A stretch of DNA of 64,000 nt from Isochrysis galbana. Taxonomy: Eukaryota > Haptophyta > Isochrysidales > Isochrysidaceae. The DNA lies in the NCBI GenBank assembly GCA_018136815.1, contig CM030944.1:496456-560455 (forward strand), in the 5' to 3' direction. A program made the translations under genes and the position numbers. Shown in pieces: positions 20,433 through 30,599 of this stretch (positions are counted from its first letter, which is position 1; every line of letters starts with the position of its first letter). Under the pieces are notes generated by a model. The model ran no database searches. It had not been told where the DNA came from and worked only from the letters and a program-made list of their open reading frames with translations.

Positions 20433-20898
20433 GAGTCCCCACGGGAGGGGAAGAAACCCTGAGGGAAAGGAGACCAAATGAAGGCAAGCCGCCTCTACTA
20501 AGGACCCGATCCCGATCCCCCCCCGGGCGCGACCGCAGATCATTTACGGGTAGAGTGTGAGGAGCGTGTGACTGAGGGGCGCGAAACACAACATTTCTCG
20601 GCAAAGATTTCGTGGCGGCAGGTGGCCACCCTAGAGGTTTTTATTGGGCGTTGCGCCTCGGTCAAAAATGCAGCCCCTCCATAGTAAGTAGTTACAACCC
20701 CTGTTTGACCTCCCTGCTCAAGATTTTATATCAATATGGCGATTCATGATCGAGGATGCTTTGCTCCTTGCCGCTCGAAAATTGACTACGGTACATTTAC
20801 AGCGTCCGCACAGAGCTGTGGCCGTGCAATTTCTGTGAGAGGTGAGAGGATTACGAAACAACCCTTGCAATGCTTCAGACGAGGGGCGATTATCCGCG
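20433..20898. other. Intergenic, 3' flank of the SDR gene
   Basis: No gene recognised. Confidence 0.35.
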
Positions 20899-21912
20899 TC
20901 AGAACGGGAACTTAGCCCCCGTGGATTGCAGGCTTTCCGCCCAGAGAACATCGGTTTGCCGCGCGAGGTTGCAGGCAATCCAGTAATCGCAAGGGATCGG
21001 TTCCGGCACTGCTGGGCCAGTCTTGCCAGACTTTGCTGGGCCCCAGATGGTGTCCGACTCCACGGATGGAAGACATGCCGCTGAGAGGATGCCAAGGGTG
21101 CCGTCTTCAGTGCTCTGCATTTCAATGTCTGGGCTGGTCAGCAGCTTTTCGAGAAGCCTCGCATCGCCGAATCCCGATTGCGCAGTGTTGGAGACGAGCG
21201 ATGTTGCAGAAATTCCTGGGTGTGCTGAAAGCGCCTTCACTTTAGTCTGCTTGGTTGCAAGAGCGTGCGTGAAAAGAGTGTTCGCAAGCTTGGATTGGCT
21301 GTAGCGACTCAGGCGGCTGAATGAGCTATTGCCCCCGAGTTTGGAAAGGTCTGCTTTCAGGTACTTGCCGCTAAACCCGCCATTGAGATGGAATGCGAAC
21401 GTTCGAGCAATGGAGGAATGGTTGACAACGCGAGCTTCCCCTCGCTCATCGGCCGCCTTCTCTAGAAGAGTCCACAACTCGGCGGTGAGCAAGAAGTGAG
21501 AGAGATGATTGGTTTGAATCTCCAGGTTGAAACCGTCCTCACTGGGCTCGCTGGGATGCACCATCATACCTGCGTTGTTACACAGAATATCAAGACCCTC
21601 AGGGCACGAGGCGATTACCAGTGCAGCCGCAGAACGGACGCTCTTGAAGCTGCCAAGGTCACAGGCGATGCTGACAACCTTGGCTTCGGGCGCGAACTTC
21701 TTGACGGCGTCGAATGCCTGCTCAGCGCGCTGCGACTGCCTGTTCAGCATGACGACCTTTGCGCCGAGACCAGCGAGCGTCTTTGCAAACACGAGCCCGG
21801 TGCCTGAAGTGCAGCCAGTGACGGCGACAGTCTTACCATCCATGCGGGGCAGCTTCTGGACAAACCCGTCGAAATGAAGCGACTCGATCTTCTTGGGCGT
21901 GAGCGTACTCAT
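20899..21912 (-). CDS. Short-chain dehydrogenase/reductase, retinol-dehydrogenase-like (single exon)
   Basis: An NAD(P)-dependent oxidoreductase with a Rossmann fold; the substrate cannot be told from sequence. There are 337 residues and no intron. Motifs: cofactor loop TGCTSGTG near residue 32, a NAGM-type block (LCNNAGMMVHP), NHLSHFLLTAELW, the catalytic Ser in RVVNHSSIA, and the active-site YSQSK. After the active site come HPGISATSLVSN and a C-terminal extension typical of the retinol-dehydrogenase and protochlorophyllide-reductase-like branch. A long purine minisatellite starts about 190 bp upstream, so the coding strand there is pyrimidine-rich. The start codon was chosen because it is the first ATG after that tract. 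Confidence 0.9.
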   Translation of the reverse strand: MSTLTPKKIESLHFDGFVQKLPRMDGKTVAVTGCTSGTGLVFAKTLAGLGAKVVMLNRQSQRAEQAFDAVKKFAPEAKVVSIACDLGSFKSVRSAAALVIASCPEGLDILCNNAGMMVHPSEPSEDGFNLEIQTNHLSHFLLTAELWTLLEKAADERGEARVVNHSSIARTFAFHLNGGFSGKYLKADLSKLGGNSSFSRLSRYSQSKLANTLFTHALATKQTKVKALSAHPGISATSLVSNTAQSGFGDARLLEKLLTSPDIEMQSTEDGTLGILSAACLPSVESDTIWGPAKSGKTGPAVPEPIPCDYWIACNLARQTDVLWAESLQSTGAKFPF

Positions 21913-22099
21913 ATTCGCTCCTGCGGTGGATGTTCAGGGGCTTAGCGTCGCGGGTGGTGAAGGGGGGGGGAGGGGAGCCGCTGTTTCGCGTCGGTCGGGC
22001 CTTTCCTCCGCGGCGGCTCCTGCGGCACTTCCGAGAAGTTGGAAGGAGAGAGAGGTGCGAGGAGGGGAGATATTGCCGGGAAGAAACAGAGAGGGAAGC

Positions 22100-23006
22100 C
22101 AACGAGAGAGAGAGAGAGAAGAGAGAGAAGAGAGAGAAGAGAGAGAAGAGAGAGAAGAGAGAGAAGAGAGAGAAGAGAGAGAAGAGAGAGAAGAGAGAGA
22201 AGAGAGAGAAGAGAGAGAAGAGAGAGAAGAGAGAGAAGAGAGAGAGAGGAGAGAGAGGAGAGAGAGAAGAGAGAGAAGAGAGAGAAGAGAGAGAAGAGAG
22301 AGAAGAGAGAGAAGAGAGAGAAGAGAGAGAAGAGAGAGAAGAGAGAGAAGAGAGAGAAGAGAGAGAAGAGAGAGAAAGAGAGAGAAGAGAGAGAAGAGAG
22401 AGAAGAGAGAGAAGAGAGAGAAGAGAGAGAAGAGAGAGAAGAGAGAGAAGAGAGAGAAGAGAGAGAAGAGAGAGAAGAGAGAGAAGAGAGAGAAGAGAGA
22501 GAAGAGAGAGAAGAGAGAGAAGAGAGAGAAGAGAGAGAAGAGAGAGAAGAGAGAGAAGAGAGAGAAGAGAGAGAAGAGAGAGAAGAGAGAGAAGAGAGAG
22601 AAGAGAGAGAAGAGAGAGAAGAGAGAGAAGAGAGAGAAGAGAGAGAAGAGAGAGAGAAGAGAGAGAAGAGAGAGAAGAGAGAGAAGAGAGAGAAGAGAGA
22701 GAAGAGAGAGAAGAGAGAGAAGAGAGAGAAGAGAGAGAGAGAGAAGAGAGAGAAGAGAGAGAAGAGAGAGAAGAGAGAGAGAAGAGAGAGAAGAGAGAGA
22801 AGAGAGAGAAGAGAGAGAAGAGAGAGAAGAGAGAGAAGAGAGAGAAGAGAGAGAAGAGAGAGAAGAGAGAGAAGAGAGAGAAGAGAGAGAGAAGAGAGAG
22901 AAGAGAGAGAAGAGAGAGAAGAGAGAGAAGAGAGAGAAGAGAGAGAGAAGAGAGAGAGAGAAGAGAGAAGAGAAGAGAGAGAGAGAGGGAGAGAGGGGGG
23001 GGGGGG

Positions 23007-23087
<81 letters not shown>

Positions 23088-23150
23088 GAGAAGAGGCAGA
23101 GCGAGCGAGTGAACCGCTCCGGCAGGAGAAGAGAGAGAGAGAGAGGTGAT
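22100..23150. repeat. 1-kb purine minisatellite, 9-bp unit AAGAGAGAG
   Basis: Units of AAGAGAGAG run almost unbroken for about 870 bp, then turn into irregular GA and G runs to 23,147. Since nine is a multiple of three, all frames stay open. On the plus strand these give Arg-Glu-Glu-type repeats of up to 434 residues and on the minus strand Leu/Ser repeats of up to 475. These are artefacts of the repeat, not genes. Confidence 0.9.
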
Positions 23151-23239
23151 ACCCCGTCGGAGAGGCCGGACGACGATGGATTCAACCTCTGCCCTCCCCC
23201 CCCTCCCCCTTCCCCCTCTTCTTTTAGGGGATAGGTGGT

Positions 23240-23395
23240 ATCTCTTTTGTAGCGAAGCACCTTGCGAGGTGCTGCATGTCGCAGTTGCCTCGACGACGGG
23301 GTGTGTTTACAAATAATAAAACGTCGATTTACTAGAATATACGGAGCTCAGAGCACTCAACTGTCGCGACGCACCTTCAAAGGTGCTTCCCTGCC
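23240..23395 (+). repeat. Inverted repeat, left copy, outside the chromovirus
   Basis: The reverse complement of this segment matches 32,290-32,475 over about 150 bp with gaps. Shared blocks include TTTGAAGGT, TCGCGACAGT, CTCTGAGCTCC, TATATT, GACGTTTT, GCAGCACCTC and AAGAGAT. Each copy contains small GCACCTT/AAGGTGC hairpins. It lies 490 bp left of the retrotransposon ORF. Confidence 0.5.
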
Positions 23396-23881
23396 GCCGC
23401 TTCAAGAGATATCCAGGACCGCAGACCCAGCGGCTTCTTTCTCATCGAGGGGGGGACGGGGGGGGACACGGGGGACGGGGGGGACGGGGGGGAGGACGAG
23501 CTCACACGACGCGATGTGGTGATGTGGTCGCGGGTGCGCCGCGGGCTGCTGGGGGGCCTGTTGATTAGTAGGGCGGTCGAACAGTTTGTTTTAGTTATTA
23601 GGGATGAAAAATCGCCATAGCCATAGCCATAGGCACCGTGAGAATTGCAAACCACAAGCGACCGCGCGCGTCTGATGCCCCAAATTTTGAAGAGGATGAC
23701 CGGATGTGGTGGGAGTGTGTCGTGTGGCGTGTGCGGTTGAAGGGGCGCAACGAAGACTACCGGTAGCTCCAGCAGAGCAGGCACGCGCGGAGGCTTCGCG
23801 GAACAGCAAGCAAGTGGACGGACCGCTCACAATCGCCCACATCGACGACGTCGTCCGGATGGTCAAGGATCCGCGCACGTT

Positions 23882-26800
23882 ATGCCGAAAGATATCGCCG
23901 AGGCGGCACAGCTCGTTCTTCGTCCTGGTCAACCGCCTGAGTCTCCGGCTCAGGTGCTGCCCATTCACTTCGACGAAATGTGTGTCACGCTCGGCGACAT
24001 TAGGCGTGACGTCGATGCCGTGAAGACCGACGGCATCTCCTCTCCTCGCGTCTTGGTTATCGGCGAGACAAGTGGAGTTGTCTCGTCCATGTTTCTGCTC
24101 GCTGGTGCTGATGTGGCGACATGTGATTTGTTTCCTTCCGAAGTCGACTACGTTCCGCACTTCGACGGGGACGCGGATCTTGTCCAAGACCTCGGATGGG
24201 ACCTGATTATCGCGCACCCGCCGTGCACCTATCTCTCGAACGCTGGCTTGAGGTGGATCCACTCCAACCCGCAGCGTATGTCTGATACGATTTCGGCCGT
24301 CGCGCAATTTCGCCGTCGCTTGAACGCCAAGGCTCCGTTCCTGGCGGTGGAAAACCCGAAGATGCACCACTACGCCAAATCGCTACTCGGAGGTCTCGAA
24401 GCCACGCAATACGTCCACCCATGGCATCATGGAACGGGACACACCAAGGCCACGGGGCTCTACCTTTCGGCTAGCCTTCCCCCGCTCGTGCCGACTTGCA
24501 TTGTTCCTGGTCGCCAGCACGCTATGGCAAATCTACCTATGTCCCCTCATCGCGGCTCTATGCGCAGCCGCACCTACGTGGGCATAGCCGGTGCGATGGC
24601 GATGCAGTGGATGCCCGTCGTTCTCGACTACTGCCGCCGTACTCCGACTCGTCCAGCCGCGTCCGCCGCCTTTCTTCTATCTCAGGCTCGTGACCTGCAA
24701 TCGAGCCAATTGGCGGCTCACGCTCGTTCCAGTTCCGAATCATCGAATGTTTCGAGTGTCGCCGCGATTGATATGGAGTGGCGGCCGTGGCTAGGGTCGC
24801 CCCGCTCGTCGTTGTTACCCGTCCGTCCCGCTCGGATGATTCGCAAGGTCCGCAACCGCTGGCGTGTATGGACGGCGGTACGCGGGACGCAAGGCTCGAT
24901 ATCGTATGCCTGGTTGCCGTTGTCTCCGTCGTTAGCGTCGGCTCTCGATGCGGAAGTCAGCCTTCACTCGTCTGCGGTAGAGGAGGAGGCGTTGCCGATC
25001 CTTGCTCCCTCTCCCTCTCCCTCGTCCTCATCGCCGTTCGTGCCGATGCCTCCGCTCTTGGAGACATGCGCCTCCGTTTCTTTCCCGGACACATTTACTC
25101 CTGAGGGCTGGCATGCCGCCTTGCGTCTGACCTGGTCGGGCCAGGAACGCCTCGCTCTGCTTCCGACGCCGCCATCTCGCCTAGGCTTGGGCGCCTTGCC
25201 GGACCTGCACCCGCCGCTGCCTCCACTCGACCGCCCCTCTCGCCGCTCGATTGCTGACGTCATTTCCGACCATAGGCAGCGGCACGCCGCTTTCGTTCCC
25301 TCGGGGTTCACGCCTGCTCTCAGCCAACCTGCTGTCGTCGCTTCTGTGACCAAGGAGGTACCGGCGAGGCTTGTCTCCGACACGCCGCCAAGCCTCTACC
25401 CCCGTCACTGTCTATACGTTCGCGATCTTATCGTTTGCCGTCAATCTGCCACGGGCCCTACTCGTTATATCGTCGATTCCGCTCTCGCCGTCAACAAGAC
25501 TCTCGCGGACACGGGAGCCGGCCCCTCGGTCGTGACCACCGAGCTGTTGGCTGCATTGCCCCGTGACGCTTGCGTCTCGCTCGAACATGCTTCGGACCGA
25601 CCTGCCGTTGTCGGACCGGATGGTAACCCCCTCCGTACCCGCGGCTATGCCACGTTGGTCTTCTCTCTCTCCGGCGTCGAATTCCGGCACCGTTTCCACG
25701 TTGTCGAAGGCGCGCCTATGCTTCTCTTGGGAAACGATTTCCTGGAAGCATACGCCGCCTGTATCGAACTGTCGCCGGATGCGAAACGTGATGGCCGCTT
25801 GACCCTTGTAGTCAACAATCGTCGCGTTCCATCCCTCGTGTCCACTCGTCCTCGTCTCTCTTCGGCACCGCTAGTCGCTATGATCTCCGCCGACTCATCT
25901 CAGGCGGATGACTCGCCGCTCGTCCCCATTGCGGACGATCTCTCATCCTGCCAGGCTCACGACGAGTCGCCGCCGGCGTTGCCGACTTCGATTCCATTGC
26001 CGCCTCTCGATCCCGAGCTTGAGCCGCCCCCTCGTCTCGACTTCACTCGCAGTCCGCCTTTGTCTCCTTCTCGTTCGTCTGCCGCCGTCGAAATTGAGCC
26101 ACTCTTCGCCGGCGTCTCCACGTCGGCTGCCGCGTCGAAAGAGTTTGCTCTGTACACCAGGCAGCCAATCACTATCCCCTCGCGCTCGAGGGGCACGTTC
26201 TCCGTTCGCCTGCCGCTGGAGATCATCGAGAACTACCCCGACTCCGCCATCCTCGTCGACCGTCTACCGCCTCGTGATGGCCTCGATTCTCCTCCAATGG
26301 TCGCCACTAGCGTCGAAACTCCAACTCCGGAGGGAGAGGTGTTGATCACCGTTTGGAACTTGGCGCCACGACCTGTAACTCTTCCTGCGTACTCGCCGGT
26401 GGCGTCAGCTCACATCGAGTACAAGTTGCACGAGGCGCGGTCGACAGCCGCCGGTGATGGAGACGACCCCGAGTCCTCGCTCACCGAGGCACAGCGCGCG
26501 CTCCTCGACGCTATCACCATCGATCCCGATGAACAATTGTCGCCGTCCCAGAAGCAGCGCGTACGCTGCCTGCTGGCACGGGATGTCGACGCGTTCGCCC
26601 TCGACCCGAAGAACCCTCGGCACACGCATGTCATGGAGGTCGAGCTGCCTCTCCTGCCCGGTGCTACAGCCCACCGGCACGCTCCGTCCAAGATGGGCGA
26701 CGAGGGCCGCGCCATCGTCGACAAGCACGTCGCCGAGATGGAGGCGGCGGGCATCATCCGCAAGTCGAATTCGCCTTGGGCTTCGCGGGTTGTTCTCGTC

Positions 26801-29800
26801 GGTAAGAAAGATGGATCCGTTCGCTTCTGCGTCGACTATCGCGACACGAACTCGAAGCTTCGTATCTCGGGCAGCCCTCTGCCGCTCACCGTAGAGGCTA
26901 TCGATCGTCTATCTCGAGGCCAAGGTTCTCGAGATTCTCTTTTTCTCTGTCTACTCGACCTGGCCTCCGGCTTCTGGTGTCTGCCCATCAAGGAGGAGGA
27001 CAAACCCATCACGGCGTTCTGCACCCACCGCCAGAAGTACGAGTTCAACTACCTCCCGTTCGGCGTCCAGTCCGGCCCGTCCTACATGTGTCGTCTCATG
27101 GACGCGGTGCTCCAGGGCCTCGCGTGGGAGATTTGCATGCCGTACCTGGACGACATCGGGATTTGGTCGACAGGCACAGGCAGCACGCTTGAGGAACGCA
27201 TCGACGCCTCCTTCGAGCAGATGCTTCATCGTCTCGACCTCGTCCTCGAGCGGCTCCGATGGGCCGGTCTCTCGTGTAAGGCCTCCAAGTGCATCTTGTT
27301 CGCTATCAAGGGCGAGTACCTTGGGCACGTCGTTTCTCGTCGTGGTCTCGAGATGGACCCCAAGAAAGTCGAGGCGGTACGCTCGATTGATCCACGTCAC
27401 ATCAACTCGCTCGAGAAGGTCCGCTCGTTTCTCGGTCTTTGTTCGTACTACCGTCGGTTCATCAAGGGCTTCGCGCACGTTGCGGCCCCTCTCACCGACC
27501 TGACTCGTACGGGCGTCGATGTGGCTACCGTCTCTCAGTCACCTGAGTGTCAGACAGCGATCCGCCGCCTCATCGACCTCATCACGTCCGCACCAGTGTT
27601 GGCTGCGCCCCGTCACGACAAAGAGTTCATCGTCAAAACGGACGCGGCCAGTACCCTGGGTATCGGCGGAGTCCTGTCGCAAATTGACGACCACGGGCAT
27701 GAGCATGTCGTCGCGTACTACGGTCGCCGCCTCACCGCCGCGGAGCGTCACTGGACCACCACCGAGGTGGAGCTTCTCGCCGCCTTGGAAAGCATTCGCA
27801 CTTGGCGACCGTACCTTTGGGGCCGACACTTCCGCCTCGTGATCGATCACCAAGCTCTCCGTTGGTTGCACACCATGAAGGACACCGTCCAGGGTGGGCC
27901 GGCGTCGCGCCTGATGCGATGGGCGCTCAAGTTGTCGGAGTATCGCTTTACCGTCGAACACAAACCTGGTGCTAATCACAAAGACGCGGATGGTGTGTCG
28001 CGCTTGGTGGCGGCAGACGACGAGACGTCGGAGACGTCCGCTCCTAAGCAGGGGGGTGGGCAGCTGCTAGCCGCCGTCGTCCCTAACTCTCGCTCCACCA
28101 CGGCATCGGATGGTCAGCCGCCAGCCGTCGCCGCCTCTCGTTCTCGTACCACAACGGCATCCAGTCTGCAAGCCGACGAACGGTCGTCCAGGTTGTCCTC
28201 TACGACCAGGGATTCTATCAACCTCTCCTACCTCGACGTCGGTACACCCAACGCCGAGGCGCTCAAAGAGGCACAGGCCGAGGACCCCGACTGCCACGAC
28301 CTCATTCGCTTCCTCTCCTCGTCTCCTCACAACCCCGATCTCGATCACCGTCGCTTGCGCTGGCTCAGCCGCGAATCTTCGCGATGCCTGTTGCGATCTG
28401 GACTACTCTACCGACGAGTACCGACGAGAGACGGCGAGAAGCTCTGCCTCTACGTGCCGAAGACGATGCGCCGCGCCTACCTCGAAGCCTTTCACGACAA
28501 CCTGTGCCACCTCGGCGACAACCGAATGGCGCGCCTTCTACGAGACCGATATTTTTGGCCTGGGATGAACGCAGACGTCTGTGAGCACGTTCGCCAATGC
28601 CATGAATGCACTTTAGCTAAGCCTCCCTCCCGCCACCTCGCAGACCCAAAGGGACCGCAGGTCGGCGCCTATCCGTTCGACATCGTCTTCTGCGACGTCG
28701 TCTCGATGGCTCCCACGCACGACTTCATCAAGGGCTCTCGAGGCTTCGACAAGCTCCTCGTCTTCGTAGACTCGCTCACTCGTTGGATCGAGGCGGCCCC
28801 TCACAACGGCGACCCCTCGAGTGCCGACGCTCTTCACGCCTTCATGTCGTACGTCGTTTCTCGGCACGGAGTACCAAGGCAACTTCGCTCGGACTCCGGC
28901 AGCAATCTCGCTAGTCAACTCACCTCGATCATCCTCGAGCGCACCGGCACCGACTTGCGGCCGAGCACACCTCATCATCACGAGAGCGTGGGCCTGGTCG
29001 AACGAGCTCAGCAAACATTGATCAACATGGCTCGCGCTACTGATGAAGGCGGCAGTCATTGGGTCGATCATCTCCCGTTCTTTCTAATGAGCATGCGCGC
29101 TTCAGCCAATCGCATTACCCGCATGTCGCCTGCTGCCTTGCTCTATGGCCGTGAGCTTCGCCTGCCTGCCCAGCTTTCTGATCCACCTGACACTGGCCCA
29201 CCTCCCGAGTTACCTCAGGAAATTCGCTCGTACGCTTGGAAAATGCATTGTTGTTTAAAGGCGGCGTGGGCCGCGGCTTATGATGCAACTTTAGAGTCTC
29301 AAGCCGACGCACTTGCTGACACACTACGCACCCACTCTCCCCCTATCCAATTTGCTCCAGGTGATAGGGTGGTTCGCAAAATTCCAGGACACCGCAACAA
29401 GCTCCTCTACCACTACAGCGGACCATACCGCATTGCTGAGGCGCTTGGCGCTGGCCGCTACCGACTACGCGACCAAGAAAATCGCCTCCTCTCCGAGGAG
29501 GTGCATGTGACTAACCTCCGTCCCTACTATACCCTCACAGATGAAGATCCTGTCCAAACAGATGAGTATCTGGTTGATTCACTTCTTGACCGCAAGGGTC
29601 GAGGCGATTCAAGGCAGTATCTCGTCAAGTGGCGTGGTTACGCGAAAGCTGCGGCCACATGGGAGCCGCTAGCCGAACTGCTTCGCCGCTGCGAGTCGCT
29701 CGTCACCGCCTATGATGATGCTCACCCCTTCCCGCCTCTTCGTAAGCCTCAGATGAGAAAGCGGGCTGCAGAATCACAATCTCAGACCGTCTCAGCCCCG

Positions 29801-30187
29801 CCGACGTCGCACGCGATCGAGGCTCCCGTGGGATCCGAGACCACCGGCTCGGATCATCAGGCCCCGCGCCGCTCGCCTCGTCTCGCACCGTCCTCGCACA
29901 GTGGCCCCATTGCTCATGTCTCCCAGTTGCCCGTCTCAGCCCGCCCGTCTGTTGCCAACCCTGCAGGTCCAATGATGCGGCCGCAGCACGCGGTCTTCGT
30001 CCTCGGGCAGTGGTGGTACTCGTCGGGATCGTCGCGCGGTTCCCCGTGGTTTGGCTCCCACGCATTTGCGCACGATGCCCTTGCCTCGCCTACCTTCGTT
30101 CGCTGTCGCTCCGAGGCTCTCGCACGCTTGTCGCCATCGGATCGCACCCTCGTCTCTCTCCTCGATACACCCTCTGCGTTCTTCTGA
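23882..30187 (+). CDS. Chromovirus polyprotein with N-terminal cytosine-methyltransferase-like domain (2,101 residues)
   Basis: One uninterrupted frame. Residues 55-243 look like a compact SAM-dependent C5-cytosine methyltransferase: a degenerate SAM loop (VLVIGETSGVVSSMF), motif IV AHPPCTYLSN with the catalytic-type Cys115, the motif VI-like AVENPK (157-159), then KATGLYL and RSRTYVGIAGAMAMQW. The style is that of phage Dcm-like enzymes. A linker with PVRPARMIRKVRNRWRVWT follows. The retropepsin has DTGA near 543. Reverse transcriptase shows FCVDYRD and YLDDIGI (about 1,090). RNase H begins KTDAASTLGIGGVL (about 1,250). Integrase has an HHCC zinc finger (FHDNLCHLG, CHECT), the DDE residues in FCDVV, RSDSGSN and HESVGLVERA, and a GPY module (YSGPYRI). 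A chromodomain (EYLVDSLLDRK, YLVKWRGY, ATWEP) lies at about 1,893-1,945. Gag is missing. The absence of stops suggests recent activity. Confidence 0.9.
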   Translation: MPKDIAEAAQLVLRPGQPPESPAQVLPIHFDEMCVTLGDIRRDVDAVKTDGISSPRVLVIGETSGVVSSMFLLAGADVATCDLFPSEVDYVPHFDGDADLVQDLGWDLIIAHPPCTYLSNAGLRWIHSNPQRMSDTISAVAQFRRRLNAKAPFLAVENPKMHHYAKSLLGGLEATQYVHPWHHGTGHTKATGLYLSASLPPLVPTCIVPGRQHAMANLPMSPHRGSMRSRTYVGIAGAMAMQWMPVVLDYCRRTPTRPAASAAFLLSQARDLQSSQLAAHARSSSESSNVSSVAAIDMEWRPWLGSPRSSLLPVRPARMIRKVRNRWRVWTAVRGTQGSISYAWLPLSPSLASALDAEVSLHSSAVEEEALPILAPSPSPSSSSPFVPMPPLLETCASVSFPDTFTPEGWHAALRLTWSGQERLALLPTPPSRLGLGALPDLHPPLPPLDRPSRRSIADVISDHRQRHAAFVPSGFTPALSQPAVVASVTKEVPARLVSDTPPSLYPRHCLYVRDLIVCRQSATGPTRYIVDSALAVNKTLADTGAGPSVVTTELLAALPRDACVSLEHASDRPAVVGPDGNPLRTRGYATLVFSLSGVEFRHRFHVVEGAPMLLLGNDFLEAYAACIELSPDAKRDGRLTLVVNNRRVPSLVSTRPRLSSAPLVAMISADSSQADDSPLVPIADDLSSCQAHDESPPALPTSIPLPPLDPELEPPPRLDFTRSPPLSPSRSSAAVEIEPLFAGVSTSAAASKEFALYTRQPITIPSRSRGTFSVRLPLEIIENYPDSAILVDRLPPRDGLDSPPMVATSVETPTPEGEVLITVWNLAPRPVTLPAYSPVASAHIEYKLHEARSTAAGDGDDPESSLTEAQRALLDAITIDPDEQLSPSQKQRVRCLLARDVDAFALDPKNPRHTHVMEVELPLLPGATAHRHAPSKMGDEGRAIVDKHVAEMEAAGIIRKSNSPWASRVVLVGKKDGSVRFCVDYRDTNSKLRISGSPLPLTVEAIDRLSRGQGSRDSLFLCLLDLASGFWCLPIKEEDKPITAFCTHRQKYEFNYLPFGVQSGPSYMCRLMDAVLQGLAWEICMPYLDDIGIWSTGTGSTLEERIDASFEQMLHRLDLVLERLRWAGLSCKASKCILFAIKGEYLGHVVSRRGLEMDPKKVEAVRSIDPRHINSLEKVRSFLGLCSYYRRFIKGFAHVAAPLTDLTRTGVDVATVSQSPECQTAIRRLIDLITSAPVLAAPRHDKEFIVKTDAASTLGIGGVLSQIDDHGHEHVVAYYGRRLTAAERHWTTTEVELLAALESIRTWRPYLWGRHFRLVIDHQALRWLHTMKDTVQGGPASRLMRWALKLSEYRFTVEHKPGANHKDADGVSRLVAADDETSETSAPKQGGGQLLAAVVPNSRSTTASDGQPPAVAASRSRTTTASSLQADERSSRLSSTTRDSINLSYLDVGTPNAEALKEAQAEDPDCHDLIRFLSSSPHNPDLDHRRLRWLSRESSRCLLRSGLLYRRVPTRDGEKLCLYVPKTMRRAYLEAFHDNLCHLGDNRMARLLRDRYFWPGMNADVCEHVRQCHECTLAKPPSRHLADPKGPQVGAYPFDIVFCDVVSMAPTHDFIKGSRGFDKLLVFVDSLTRWIEAAPHNGDPSSADALHAFMSYVVSRHGVPRQLRSDSGSNLASQLTSIILERTGTDLRPSTPHHHESVGLVERAQQTLINMARATDEGGSHWVDHLPFFLMSMRASANRITRMSPAALLYGRELRLPAQLSDPPDTGPPPELPQEIRSYAWKMHCCLKAAWAAAYDATLESQADALADTLRTHSPPIQFAPGDRVVRKIPGHRNKLLYHYSGPYRIAEALGAGRYRLRDQENRLLSEEVHVTNLRPYYTLTDEDPVQTDEYLVDSLLDRKGRGDSRQYLVKWRGYAKAAATWEPLAELLRRCESLVTAYDDAHPFPPLRKPQMRKRAAESQSQTVSAPPTSHAIEAPVGSETTGSDHQAPRRSPRLAPSSHSGPIAHVSQLPVSARPSVANPAGPMMRPQHAVFVLGQWWYSSGSSRGSPWFGSHAFAHDALASPTFVRCRSEALARLSPSDRTLVSLLDTPSAFF

Positions 30188-30599
30188 CGGTCGCGACTGT
30201 CACGCCCCCTCAGATATCTCTCAACGCCGTCGTTTACGTTTGATCGGGGTACGGGAACGTACGGGAATTCTTTTCCAGTTCCCCCCCGCGGTCGCCGAAT
30301 TTTCCCCCCGCGGCCGCCGAATAGTCCCCCTCCCGCGGGAAGAGAGGTATGGCTCGCCCCCCCTTTCGACCACGGAGGATGGATCTCCCTCCCCTTTCGC
30401 TGCGCTCTGTCAGGAGACCCCCGTACCTCGTCGTGTAGCTCGCGCGTGACGTGCCGAGCTCGTCGTGATATCTCGCCGCCTTTCGCCGTCGGCTGTTCGA
30501 CTACTCATATATCGAAGAACAGGAGACGCCGCGTTGTAACTTGGGTGCCGCCACACCGCCCAAACATCCAGGTAAAACTCTCGTAAAAGAGAGAAGGGG

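Noticed and set aside
22100-22980. CRISPR-like array because of regularly spaced repeats.
   Set aside because: There are no unique spacers, the unit is 9 bp, and the genome is eukaryotic.
21833-23260. Very long frames across the purine repeat (up to 475 residues of Leu/Ser or Arg/Glu repeats).
   Set aside because: They come from a 9-bp repeat that keeps every frame open and have no non-repetitive core.
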